A stretch of DNA of 48,398 bases from Chitinophagaceae bacterium (lineage in GTDB: Bacteria; Bacteroidota; Bacteroidia; Chitinophagales; Chitinophagaceae). Where the stretch lies: contig JAIXOJ010000092.1 of assembly GCA_027486835.1 (NCBI GenBank), forward strand, positions 1-48,398, written 5' to 3'. This document shows, piece by piece, positions 18,547 to 26,970 of the stretch. The notes under the pieces are model-generated. The model ran no database searches. It was not told where the DNA came from and saw only the letters and a program-made list of their open reading frames with translations. A program made the translations under genes and the position numbers. The number at the start of each line of letters is the position of its first letter. Position 1 is the stretch's first letter.

Positions 18547-18632
18547 TAAATATAAAAAGCGTAAAAAGCATTTATGCTCCATCAATAATCTACCACCAAC
18601 TGGTTCAAGCACGAACAGCCAAGAAACACTAA

Positions 18633-19817
18633 TTAATGTAATACCCGAACGCTGCTATCCCTGCTTAGTTGTAGTGAAGGGTCTATGTGTTGTATCAGGT
18701 TAATGCCAGGCTTTTTGTCTGGTTCAAAACTGCCAAGGGATGAAGCGATTTGCAGGGCATTTGCCCCATTCATCGTTGCCCATCGCAACAAATTGTCCAA
18801 TGTAATGGCTGGAAAATGTTGTTGAATGGTCTTCATTTCGTCTAAAATACTCAAGCCCTCATTGCTTGCAAGACTATCTGTACCTAACACAATCGGGAAT
18901 CCACTATTAATGAGTAATGGAATGTTTGGCAATTGGTTTTCAATATAAATATTGGCATTAGGGCATAAGCAGAAATGAGCTAACCCAATTGCAAAATGTT
19001 GTTGTAACGCTGCAATATCCTCCGCATCTGTACAGGTGTTGTGTACAAAAATCATCGGTTGGGCAGTATCAAGTCTAGGCAAAATGGTTTGGAGGCTAGA
19101 CTTGCCGCTAGGTTGGTAAAAACTGGCAATGTCAACGCCCAAGTTTTGATATAGCTGGTTAAAAGCACCCGAGCCATACTTAAAAAATTCATTTTCGTGT
19201 AGTGTTTCTTGGTTGTGCATGCTACTCAATCGGTTTCCATTTGATTTACCCACCAATGCAAACAATTCTGGCGACACCGAGTAAGGTGCATGCGGTACGA
19301 GAGAAGTTTGAAAAGGGAAATGCTGCGCAAATGCTTTATACACTGCCAATGCTGCCTGAAATCTTGTGTGGGCAATGGCCGGAGAAAAACCACTAACCTC
19401 AATAAAATGGTGGTAATACAATCTTTGTTTCAGCTTAATTGGTAGCGAATTAGATAGGTTAGAAATATCGCCCACTGCCACAATACCGTTGGAAAGCATC
19501 GATTGCTCTGCTGCATCCATCGCAATTAACATTTGTTCCTCGTCCCCACCCCTTTCTGAAAGAATATGTTGGATAAAATCTACTAACCCTGTTTGCTTAG
19601 GTACAATACCTTTCAAATGGCTCAATTCGAGGTGACAATGGCAATTAATAAACCCAGGGCAAAGAATTCCAGAAAATGTTTGTACATCCTCCCCTGCTTC
19701 TTCCAAAGGAACGATGTCCGCTATCGTTCCATCCTCAGATACAACTAATACGTCTGCTTTATCTCTGAAGTTATTGCCATCAAACAGGTAATCTGCCTGG
19801 TATTTATGATAGTTCAT
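18633..19817 (-). CDS. Amidohydrolase-family metal-dependent deaminase, candidate aminofutalosine deaminase
   Basis: A 394-residue TIM-barrel amidohydrolase of the chlorohydrolase/deaminase subgroup. Metal and catalytic motifs are visible: GFINCHCHLELS (H60, H62), MHNQETLHENEF (His and Glu of the deaminase set), VPHAPYSVSP, FVHNTC and LGTDSLASN (catalytic Asp). The HLELSHLKG stretch and overall layout remind me of enzymes that deaminate aminodeoxyfutalosine in the alternative menaquinone pathway, but guanine deaminase-like or S-adenosylhomocysteine deaminase-like activity is equally possible from reading. No other menaquinone gene is in the window. It is transcribed alone, convergent with the efflux operon. 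Confidence 0.8.
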   Translation of the reverse strand: MNYHKYQADYLFDGNNFRDKADVLVVSEDGTIADIVPLEEAGEDVQTFSGILCPGFINCHCHLELSHLKGIVPKQTGLVDFIQHILSERGGDEEQMLIAMDAAEQSMLSNGIVAVGDISNLSNSLPIKLKQRLYYHHFIEVSGFSPAIAHTRFQAALAVYKAFAQHFPFQTSLVPHAPYSVSPELFALVGKSNGNRLSSMHNQETLHENEFFKYGSGAFNQLYQNLGVDIASFYQPSGKSSLQTILPRLDTAQPMIFVHNTCTDAEDIAALQQHFAIGLAHFCLCPNANIYIENQLPNIPLLINSGFPIVLGTDSLASNEGLSILDEMKTIQQHFPAITLDNLLRWATMNGANALQIASSLGSFEPDKKPGINLIQHIDPSLQLSRDSSVRVLH

Positions 19818-20159
19818 GTGCCAATATTTTTAAGTTACTTCTTATTGCCCTCTACCTCCTAACAAAAAAAATGGAAACAGAAACAAGTTGGGTGATGCAA
19901 TAGAAAGCGGATAAATATCAGCTAATCTAATGATTGATGCCATTAGAGCGAATCCGACTATATTAAAAATGTGCAGTACGGTTCAATTGCAATTCGTGTA
20001 TTCGTGGCGACATTCCAAAATGGCTAATTTTTTTAGATCAGATATTGAAGTACTTCTTGATAAAGAGACTTTAATAAGTTCATCAAGTTGAGTTACATTT
20101 ACCCCGTACCGAACATTTACCCATTAGATTAATCTTTACCTACTTCAAATAATCGCTAC
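19818..20159. other. Divergent intergenic region with a dispersed-repeat copy
   Basis: It separates the amidohydrolase gene (minus) from the debranching-enzyme gene (plus), so both promoters should lie here. The main visible element is the repeat at 19944-20030. No clear TAnnTTTG element stands out for either gene and no small gene is apparent. Confidence 0.5.
19944..20030. repeat. Dispersed intergenic repeat, third copy
   Basis: It starts TTAGAGCGAATCCGACTATA and ends GCAATTCGTGTATTCGTGGC followed by ATGGCTAATTT, in the same order as at 12404-12500. The centre differs between copies. Confidence 0.65.
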
Positions 20160-22112
20160 ATGCTCCAAAAAAGCAAATCAGTTCTAAATAATTACGAGGA
20201 AGCAACGCATCTTGAATGGTTGGAAACAAATGGATTAGGTGGTTTTGCATGTTCCACCCTCATTGGCAGCAATACAAGGCGATACCATGGATTGTTAGTA
20301 GCCGCCACACAACCACCCACTGGACGCATGGTAATGCTATCAAAAATGGAAGAGAAAATAGTGTGGAACGACCAATTTTTCGACTTGGGTGTAAGCGATT
20401 ATGGCGATGCCATTCATCCACAGGGTCATACCTACTTAAAGGAATTTACCAAAGATTTATGTCCAAGCTGGTTATACTCCAAAAAAGGTCTTCAAATCAA
20501 GAAGACCTTGATTATGTTGCATGAAGAAAATACCATCATCATTATTTATACCCTTTTAAGAGGGGCACAAAATGTAGTGTTGGAGTTGCAACCGTTAATT
20601 GCTGCGAGGGATTATCATGAACTACAAAATAAAAACAGCCAAATGTGGTGGGATGTGTCTTTTAAAGATGGCATATTCTGCAATCAAGCATTTGAACACA
20701 CGCCACCCTTATACATTTCTGCACCTAATAGTACCTATCACCATGCACCAAATTGGTTTGACCATTTCAATTATAGCCAAGAAAAGGAGCGTGGATTAGA
20801 TTACAAAGAAGACTTGTTGAATCATGGCATACTATCAATTCCATTGAAACGAGACCAGCCAGTGGGGGTAATTGTATCTACCATCAATCCGAGTGGACGA
20901 AATGCGATGGTTCTTTTTGATTATGAAATAGAACGAAGAAAGTCCTTGCTATGGGCGATGCCTGCGACTAATATATTAAAGCAATTGACCCTAGCCGCCG
21001 ATCAAATGATTGTAAAAAGGGGAGATAACTTAAAAAGTATTATCGCAGGGTATCCTTGGTTTACCGATTGGGGTAGAGATACCATGATTGCATTGCCAGG
21101 ACTTTGCCTCTCCACCGGAAGATTTGAGGATGCAAAAAAAATCTTATTGGCCTTTTCTCAACATATTAGTATGGGGATGCTTCCAAATCGGTTTCAAGAC
21201 AACGGAGAAGCCCCACAATACAACAATATTGACGGTACTTTATGGATGTTTATTGCCATTCATAAATATTTGGAAGCTACAAAAGACACACAATTTGTGC
21301 TGAAGCAATTACTCCCCGTTCTTAAAGAAGTAATTGAATGGCACTACAAGGGTACTCGTTATCATATTCATGTGGATGAAGACGAACTTTTATCTGGCGG
21401 AGAACAGGGCCAGCAACTAACTTGGATGGATGCAAAAATTGCCGATTGGGTGGTTACGCCTAGAATGGGTAAAGCTGTAGAGGTACAAGCCCTTTGGTAC
21501 AATGCCCTCCATATTTATAGTGAGCTATTAGCGTTAAATGGAGAAGATGCATTGGCAAAACAATTTCTGGAAAAAGCATCTTTAGTAAAAACTAATTTCA
21601 AAAATTTATTTTGGTACGAAAAAGGCCAATACTTGTATGATGTGATTGATAAAAATAACATTGGTGATAGTAGTTTGAGACCCAACCAAATATTTGCTAT
21701 TAGCCTTCCTTACCCATTATTGGTGGGTGAGGATGCCAAAAAAGTACTAAAAGTTATAGAGGAAAAACTCCTAACCCCCTTTGGTTTACGCACCTTACCA
21801 TCCTATGATTTAAGATACGTTCCTTTTTATGAAGGAAGTGTTTTCAAACGCGATGCCAGCTATCATCAAGGAACTGTTTGGAGTTGGTTAATAGGCCCTT
21901 ACATTGATTCATTAATCAGATTAAAGGGGCATAAAGGAAAAACCCAAGCGAAATTATTGGCAATCGAATTTGAAAGCCACTTAGACGACGCTGCAATTGG
22001 TACTATCTCAGAAATATTCAATGCCGCTTGGCCGCACCAACCAAAAGGATGCATTGCACAAGCCTGGAGTATTGGTGAATTTTTAAGAGTTGTAAAAGCC
22101 TATCAATTATAG
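20160..22112 (+). CDS. Glycogen debranching enzyme, archaeal/bacterial type (amylo-alpha-1,6-glucosidase, GH133-like)
   Basis: A 650-residue enzyme that removes alpha-1,6 branches from glycogen-like glucans. The N-terminal beta domain (about 1-215) carries the family start EWLETNGLGGFACSTLIGSNTRRYHGLLVA. The C-terminal (alpha/alpha)6 catalytic domain (about 280-645) has GYPWFTDWGRDTMIALPGL, then MLPNRFQDNGEAPQYNNIDGTLW, where the acid residues lie, and later YHQGTVWSWLIGPYIDSL. The start ATG at 20160 leaves a normal N-terminus. It stands alone, with no glycogen synthase, branching enzyme or GH13 gene next to it. No signal peptide is present, so it should be cytoplasmic. Confidence 0.93.
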   Translation: MLQKSKSVLNNYEEATHLEWLETNGLGGFACSTLIGSNTRRYHGLLVAATQPPTGRMVMLSKMEEKIVWNDQFFDLGVSDYGDAIHPQGHTYLKEFTKDLCPSWLYSKKGLQIKKTLIMLHEENTIIIIYTLLRGAQNVVLELQPLIAARDYHELQNKNSQMWWDVSFKDGIFCNQAFEHTPPLYISAPNSTYHHAPNWFDHFNYSQEKERGLDYKEDLLNHGILSIPLKRDQPVGVIVSTINPSGRNAMVLFDYEIERRKSLLWAMPATNILKQLTLAADQMIVKRGDNLKSIIAGYPWFTDWGRDTMIALPGLCLSTGRFEDAKKILLAFSQHISMGMLPNRFQDNGEAPQYNNIDGTLWMFIAIHKYLEATKDTQFVLKQLLPVLKEVIEWHYKGTRYHIHVDEDELLSGGEQGQQLTWMDAKIADWVVTPRMGKAVEVQALWYNALHIYSELLALNGEDALAKQFLEKASLVKTNFKNLFWYEKGQYLYDVIDKNNIGDSSLRPNQIFAISLPYPLLVGEDAKKVLKVIEEKLLTPFGLRTLPSYDLRYVPFYEGSVFKRDASYHQGTVWSWLIGPYIDSLIRLKGHKGKTQAKLLAIEFESHLDDAAIGTISEIFNAAWPHQPKGCIAQAWSIGEFLRVVKAYQL

Positions 22113-22129
22113 TAATCAACGGCTATTAA

Positions 22130-22177
22130 TATGCTCAATATATTTCCTGCCTATTTACAGGAGATATATTGAGCATA
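22130..22177. terminator. Strong 20-bp hairpin between convergent genes
   Basis: Arm TATGCTCAATATATTTCCTG (22130-22149) pairs with 22158-22177, with 19 of 20 positions matching and an 8-nt loop. It starts 17 bp after the debranching-enzyme stop and lies on the 3' side of carA too. There is no long T-run, so it may work as a 3' stabiliser rather than an intrinsic terminator. Confidence 0.55.
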
Positions 22178-22320
22178 CTAATTGATTTGGGAAAAGGAAT
22201 TTAAAACCGTAAGCACATTGTCTTCAATTGAGGTTTCCCAAAACTCATAGTTAATTTGAAAAATCCAATTAGTAGTGCCATAAGATTTAAACCGATATTG
22301 GAAATGCGCCGCTGAAAATA

Positions 22321-22343
22321 GTTGCAATTCGTGTACTCGTGGC
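22321..22343. repeat. Dispersed repeat, partial fourth copy (right end)
   Basis: GTTGCAATTCGTGTACTCGTGGC matches the right end of the copy at 19944-20030 with one difference across the shared AATTCGTGTATTCGTGGC core. It ends ten bases before the carA stop codon region. The left end is not present, or is too diverged to see. Confidence 0.6.
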
Positions 22344-22352
22344 TACCTATGC

Positions 22353-23447
22353 TTATTTCATCATGGCAATAAAATTATCAAACAGATAGCGACTATCGTG
22401 TGGGCCTGGTGCGGCTTCGGGGTGATATTGTACACTAAATGCAGGTTTATCCTTGAGCCTAATTCCCTCAATACTACCATCATTTAGATTAAGGTGCGTA
22501 ATTTCTACACCATCATTAGCCTCAATGTCTTTAGGATTTACACCAAATCCATGATTTTGCGTTGTTATTTCACACTGACCTGTGATGATATTTTTTACAG
22601 GATGGTTAAGCCCCCGATGCCCATGATGCATTTTAAAGGTGGAAATTCCATTTGCCAATGCAAGCAATTGATGTCCTAGGCAAATACCAAACAATGGTTT
22701 GTTCTCAACCAACATCTGTTGAATAGTACTAATAGCATATTCCATTGAAGCTGGATCCCCAGGGCCATTAGAAAGAAAGTATCCCGTAGGATGAAATGAA
22801 CTTACTTCATTAAATGTAGCTTTAGCAGGAAAAATACGTAAATGTGTTCCCCGCTCAATCATGCAGTTTAGGATATTCCGTTTCACCCCAAAATCCATTA
22901 CAGCAATCTTTATTGGGGAATCAAGGTCGCCCAAATCATAGGCTTGCGTGGTAGAAACTGTAGAAGATAATTCTAACCCATCCATATCAGGACAAGAGAG
23001 CAACTGTTGCTGTAAAATATCAACATCATATTCCACTGAAGAAATAACACAGTTCATTGCTCCTTTTTCACGGATATGTGCAACTAATGCCCTTGTGTCA
23101 ATACCATCAATTGCAACAATTTTGTTTTTTATAAGATACTCTTCCAGTGTTCCATTTGCTTTAGAACGACTGAATTGACTCTCTAAATTTCGTGCTATCA
23201 ATCCTTTAATGTGTACCTGGTTACTTTCTGAGTCAATATCCGAAACACCGTAGTTGCCAATATGCACATTATTCATGATTAACACTTGCCCCACATAACT
23301 AGGATCAGTAAATACTTCCTGATATCCAGTCATTCCAGTATTAAAACAAATTTCACCTTTAGCAGTACCCAGTGTGCCAAAAGCCCTTCCTTTTAATAAG
23401 GTGCCATCCGCTAATAAAAGCACCGCATTTGTATGTTTATTAAACAT
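22353..23447 (-). CDS. carA: Carbamoyl-phosphate synthase small (glutaminase) subunit
   Basis: A 364-residue subunit that hydrolyses glutamine and passes ammonia to the large subunit CarB for carbamoyl phosphate, used in pyrimidine and arginine synthesis. The N-terminal CPSase domain shows ICFNTGMTGYQEVFTDPSY. The class I glutamine amidotransferase domain has nucleophile C256 in LFGICLGHQ and the His/Glu pair in SVQYHPEAAPGPHDS. carB is not in the window. It follows the rplQ operon on the same strand, but a terminator at 23486-23520 separates them, so it probably has its own promoter in the short gap. Confidence 0.97.
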   Translation of the reverse strand: MFNKHTNAVLLLADGTLLKGRAFGTLGTAKGEICFNTGMTGYQEVFTDPSYVGQVLIMNNVHIGNYGVSDIDSESNQVHIKGLIARNLESQFSRSKANGTLEEYLIKNKIVAIDGIDTRALVAHIREKGAMNCVISSVEYDVDILQQQLLSCPDMDGLELSSTVSTTQAYDLGDLDSPIKIAVMDFGVKRNILNCMIERGTHLRIFPAKATFNEVSSFHPTGYFLSNGPGDPASMEYAISTIQQMLVENKPLFGICLGHQLLALANGISTFKMHHGHRGLNHPVKNIITGQCEITTQNHGFGVNPKDIEANDGVEITHLNLNDGSIEGIRLKDKPAFSVQYHPEAAPGPHDSRYLFDNFIAMMK

Positions 23448-23485
23448 GTCTATTACGTTGAAATTCTTGAAAGTTCAGAATTAAG

Positions 23486-23520
23486 AAAAAAAAAGGCAAA
23501 ATCAAAATGATTTTGCCTTT
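23486..23520 (-). terminator. Intrinsic terminator after rplQ
   Basis: Thirteen-base arms AAAGGCAAAATCA (23492-23504) and TGATTTTGCCTTT (23508-23520) with a 3-nt loop. On the minus strand the hairpin is followed by a run of U from 23494 down to 23486. It lies 24 bp past the rplQ stop and should end the ribosomal-protein transcript before carA. Confidence 0.85.
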
Positions 23521-23543
23521 TCCACAATTAAATTATAGCATTA

Positions 23544-24149
23544 TTATTCAGCTGGTTCGTTTGAACTAACGACAGCAGCATCATCTGTAGATGCTGTATT
23601 CTCTTCAACAATTGAATCATCAGTAGCCAATTCATCAGTCGCATCTACAACTTCGTCAGTTGCTATCACTTCTGAATCAGTAGCTACTACCTGAGCATCA
23701 CCAGTTTTTTTAGAACGTCCACGTCTAGTACGTTTAGTGGTTTCTGCTTCACTTGCAGCTTCAACACCATATACCTCATTGAAATCTACCAATTCAATAA
23801 GTGCTTTTTCAGCGTTATCACCAGGACGAGTACCTAGTTTAATAATTCTAGTATAACCGCCAGGGCGTGATGCAATTTTAGGAGCAACAACAGTAAATAA
23901 TTCCTTTACAGAATCTTTGTTTTGCAAATAACCAAACACAATTCTGTGTTGGTGCATGATTACTTCTTTACTGCTAACTTTCTTTGTTTTGGTAATTAGG
24001 GGTTCCACATATGTTCTTAAGGCTTTAGCCTTAGCTAAAGTGGTCACAATTCTTTTGTGAATGATTAATTGTGAAGCTAAATTACTCAAGAGGGCTTCTC
24101 TGTGAGCCTTTTTTCTACCTAAATTGTTGATTTTGTCTCCGTGACGCAT
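23544..24149 (-). CDS. rplQ: 50S ribosomal protein L17 with acidic C-terminal extension
   Basis: A 201-residue protein. The first ~118 residues are canonical L17 ([55 protein letters not shown]). A basic patch [10 protein letters not shown] at about 140-149 is followed by a roughly 50-residue acidic, threonine- and valine-rich tail with repeated ATDE/ATD units. E. coli L17 stops near residue 127. Extensions of this type are common in Bacteroidota L17. The gene follows rpoA by 80 bp and is last in the operon. Confidence 0.97.
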   Translation of the reverse strand: MRHGDKINNLGRKKAHREALLSNLASQLIIHKRIVTTLAKAKALRTYVEPLITKTKKVSSKEVIMHQHRIVFGYLQNKDSVKELFTVVAPKIASRPGGYTRIIKLGTRPGDNAEKALIELVDFNEVYGVEAASEAETTKRTRRGRSKKTGDAQVVATDSEVIATDEVVDATDELATDDSIVEENTASTDDAAVVSSNEPAE

Positions 24150-24229
24150 TTGACATTTTGTTTAAATTCCGCACCGTGTCAGGAATTGCAGAACAAGTTA
24201 TAAAAAAGTAGAACTATACAATCAGATGA

Positions 24230-25228
24230 TTAGTCCAAATTGTCTAATCCCATTTTGGGTAAGTCCATACCAAAGCTTAAACCTCTTTCAATAAGTACTT
24301 GCTCAATTTCAGAAAGTGATTTTTGACCAAAGTTTCTGAATTTCATCAAATCTTCTTGCTCGTATTGAACAAGTTCACTTAATGAATTGATTTTAGCTGC
24401 TTTTAAGCAATTGAAAGCCCTAACGGACAAATCTAGATCTTCAAGTGGTGTCTTAAGCACCTTTCTTAAAACAAGAATTTGTTCGTCAATCACGTCATCT
24501 TTCTTTTCCTCTTTAATATCAAAAGTGATATTTTCATCGGTAATGATCATCAGATGCTGAATCAAAATTCTTGATGCTTGCTTGATGGCTTCCTCTGGGT
24601 GGATTGTTCCGTCAGTGGTAACGTTCAAAATAAGCTTTTCGTAGTCAGTCCTTTGTTCCACACGATAATTCTCAATAGCATACTTTACATTCTTGATGGG
24701 AGTATGGATGGAATCTATAGAAATGAAACCGAAAGTGCTATCCTTTACTCTATTTTCTTCAGCGGGGACGTAACCTCTGCCTTTAGAAACAGTAATTTCA
24801 ATATCAATTTTAGAAGCAATGTCCATAATACAGATGTTTAAATCTGGATTCATTACTTTAAAATGCTGGGATGCTTCCCCAATCAATTTCGCATTAAAGT
24901 CAGTACGACCTTTAATAGAAAGATTAATCTTTTCAGAATAAATATCGATGTCGGTAATTTTCTTGAACCTTACTTGTTTGAGGTTCAAAATTATTTCAGT
25001 TACATCTTCAGTTACCCCGTGTATCGTTGCAAATTCATGATCAACACCATCTATTTTGATTCCGGTGATGGCATAACCCTCAAGGCTATTAAGTAATACT
25101 CTACGAAGTGCATTACCAATGGTAAGACCATATCCTGGTTCAAGTGGTCTGAATTCAAACTCACCATCAAAATCAGAAACTTTTTGTAGAACAATCTTAT
25201 CAGGCTTCTGGAAATTTAATATAGCCAT
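24230..25228 (-). CDS. rpoA: DNA-directed RNA polymerase subunit alpha
   Basis: A 332-residue alpha subunit. The N-terminal assembly domain (EPGYGLTIGNALRRVLLNSLEGYAITGIKIDG) dimerises and nucleates beta and beta' binding. A linker follows at about 235-255. The C-terminal domain (LSVRAFNCLKAAKINSLSELV, then FGQKSLSEIEQVLIERGL) contacts DNA and activators. It lies in its usual place between rpsD and rplQ. Confidence 0.98.
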   Translation of the reverse strand: MAILNFQKPDKIVLQKVSDFDGEFEFRPLEPGYGLTIGNALRRVLLNSLEGYAITGIKIDGVDHEFATIHGVTEDVTEIILNLKQVRFKKITDIDIYSEKINLSIKGRTDFNAKLIGEASQHFKVMNPDLNICIMDIASKIDIEITVSKGRGYVPAEENRVKDSTFGFISIDSIHTPIKNVKYAIENYRVEQRTDYEKLILNVTTDGTIHPEEAIKQASRILIQHLMIITDENITFDIKEEKKDDVIDEQILVLRKVLKTPLEDLDLSVRAFNCLKAAKINSLSELVQYEQEDLMKFRNFGQKSLSEIEQVLIERGLSFGMDLPKMGLDNLD

Positions 25229-25307
25229 AATGTATAAATGATTTGTAAATTCTTGAAGAATAAATATTGGGAATGAATAAGAACACTACCATTCCTCTTT
25301 TGAAATA

Positions 25308-25913
25308 CTATTTAGAATACAACTCTACGATAAGTTGTTCCTTGATATTTTCAGGAACATTTTCCCTTTCTGGATAAGTAATGAAAACACCTTTTAATTC
25401 AGTATCATTCCAATCAACCCAGCTAAATTTTGGATTTTTTCCTCTTTTCTTATTAAGAATTGAATCGTTAATTGCACTTTTATTTCTGTAAGTAATTACA
25501 TCCCCAGGTTTGCAAGAATAAGATGGGATGTTCATTACATCGCCATTTACAGATATGTGCTTATGTGCCACTAATTGTCTTGCCTCTGATCTTGATGCAG
25601 TTAATCCAAGCCTGTAAATAGTATTATCTAACCTAGCCTCCAACAATTTAATTAGGTTTTCACCTTTTACACCCTTCATCTTAGAAGCCTCATCAAAGGT
25701 CTTTCTAAACTGACGCTCTAATAAGCCGTATGTATATTTTGCTTTTTGTTTTTCCCTTAGCTGTAAAGCGTATTCACCTAATGTTTTACGCTTACGTGTT
25801 GCCCCATGTTGACCAGGAGGGTTGCTATTCTTTGTTAACCACTTACCATTACCGAGAATTGGTTCTCCGTAAATCCTTGAAATCTTTGTTTTTGGTCCAG
25901 TATAACGTGCCAT
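25308..25913 (-). CDS. rpsD: 30S ribosomal protein S4
   Basis: A 201-residue primary 16S rRNA-binding protein. It begins MARYTGPKTKISRIYGEPI, the cysteine-free version of the N-domain. The S4 RNA-binding domain is visible at about 90-155 (RLDNTIYRLGLTASRSEARQLVAHKHISVNGDVMNIPSY). In E. coli S4 represses the alpha operon by binding an mRNA pseudoknot. Here interleaved inverted repeats lie directly upstream (25929-25985), which fits a leader for this gene. Confidence 0.98.
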   Translation of the reverse strand: MARYTGPKTKISRIYGEPILGNGKWLTKNSNPPGQHGATRKRKTLGEYALQLREKQKAKYTYGLLERQFRKTFDEASKMKGVKGENLIKLLEARLDNTIYRLGLTASRSEARQLVAHKHISVNGDVMNIPSYSCKPGDVITYRNKSAINDSILNKKRGKNPKFSWVDWNDTELKGVFITYPERENVPENIKEQLIVELYSK

Positions 25914-25928
25914 ATTGTAATCTAGAAA

Positions 25929-25985
25929 CGATTTTTTATTAATGGTAGTAGATTATTAAAAAATCGCAAAACAAAATCTACTACC
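25929..25985 (-). promoter_or_regulatory. Candidate structured rpsD leader with pseudoknot topology (possible S4 autoregulatory element)
   Basis: In mRNA order, GGTAGTAGATT (25985-25975), an 8-nt loop, CGATTTTTTA (25966-25957), two bases, AATCTACTACC (25954-25944), five bases, then TAAAAAATCG (25938-25929), ending 15 bases before the rpsD start codon. Arm 1 pairs with arm 3 (11 bp) and arm 2 with arm 4 (10 bp), both perfectly. Crossing pairs of this order define an H-type pseudoknot or two alternative hairpins. The 5-nt loop crossing 11 bp would be tight, so an either/or switch is also plausible. Control by S4 is inference. Confidence 0.55.
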
Positions 25986-26019
25986 GCTACTATTAATTTA
26001 ATGAAATATTGTAAGCCTA

Positions 26020-26430
26020 TTATACACGTCTAGCTTTAGGCGGACGGCAACCATTGTGTGGCATAGGTGTAACATCCTTTATAGAAGTAACTTCAATTCC
26101 GCTTTGAGTAAGAGATCTAATGGCACCCTCTCTTCCAGAACCAGGCCCTTTTACAAATACATCCACTCTTTTTAAACCTGCATCAATTGCAACTTTTGCT
26201 GCATCAGCAGCTGCCATTTGAGCAGCATAAGGAGTATTCTTTTTTGAACCCCTGAATCCCATTTTACCAGCAGAAGACCAAGAAATAACTTGTCCTTGCT
26301 TGTTAGTGATAGAAACAATGATATTGTTAAAAGTTGCACTAATGCGTACTTCTCCCGAAGCTTCTACTTTTACAATTCTCTTTTTCGCAGCGACTTTAGC
26401 ACTGTTTTGAGCCTTTGATGGTTTGGCCAT
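26020..26430 (-). CDS. rpsK: 30S ribosomal protein S11
   Basis: A 136-residue small-subunit protein of the platform. Clear family sequence from residue 25: [41 protein letters not shown], then [15 protein letters not shown] and the C-terminal [17 protein letters not shown]. The basic, lysine-rich N-terminal ~20 residues vary among relatives. It is separated from rpsM by 117 bp that include a terminator-like hairpin. Confidence 0.98.
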   Translation of the reverse strand: MAKPSKAQNSAKVAAKKRIVKVEASGEVRISATFNNIIVSITNKQGQVISWSSAGKMGFRGSKKNTPYAAQMAAADAAKVAIDAGLKRVDVFVKGPGSGREGAIRSLTQSGIEVTSIKDVTPMPHNGCRPPKARRV

Positions 26431-26496
26431 AATTTTAGGTAATCTTATAAAAATTAAAAAATGCCCCTATCTTTCATTAAGAAAGGTCTGGTGGCT

Positions 26497-26536
26497 AAAA
26501 AAAGAATTATCCAGCATTTTTCAATGTGGATAATTC
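26497..26536 (-). terminator. Terminator-like hairpin with U-run between rpsM and rpsK
   Basis: On the minus strand, GAATTATCCA (26536-26527) pairs perfectly with TGGATAATTC (26513-26504), followed by seven U (26503-26497). It starts 11 bases after the rpsM stop. The stem is low in GC, so read-through is likely. It may serve as an attenuator or processing site rather than a full terminator. Confidence 0.55.
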
Positions 26537-26547
26537 CAATATAATTA

Positions 26548-26928
26548 CTATTTCTTAGCAGCTTTTTTCTTTCCAGCAACGGTTTTACGTTTACCTTTTC
26601 TAGTTCTGCTGTTTGTTTTGGTTCTTTGACCCCTAACAGGAAGACCTTTTCTGTGTCTTAGACCTCTATAACATGCGATGTCTAATAATCGCTTAATGTT
26701 CATTTGGGTTTCACTCCTTAAAGCACCTTCAACCTTAAATTCAGCATTAATCAAATTTCTGATGGCTGTTTGCTCATCATCATTCCATTGATTTACTTTC
26801 TTGTCAAAAGAAATACTCGCTTTGGTTAAGATTTCCTTTGCTCTACTCCTTCCAATTCCGTAAATATAGGTTAGCCCTATTTCGCCTCTTTTATTTTTTG
26901 GTAAGTCTATACCGGCAATACGTGCCAT
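26548..26928 (-). CDS. rpsM: 30S ribosomal protein S13
   Basis: A 126-residue protein of the small-subunit head that contacts the P-site tRNA and L5. Family hallmarks are [29 protein letters not shown] at the start and [31 protein letters not shown] at the end, with a lysine-rich tail. It follows rpmJ and precedes rpsK in the usual order. Confidence 0.98.
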   Translation of the reverse strand: MARIAGIDLPKNKRGEIGLTYIYGIGRSRAKEILTKASISFDKKVNQWNDDEQTAIRNLINAEFKVEGALRSETQMNIKRLLDIACYRGLRHRKGLPVRGQRTKTNSRTRKGKRKTVAGKKKAAKK

Positions 26929-26970
26929 AAACTGATTAAATTTTTATTATTAAAACCTATGTAATGATTA

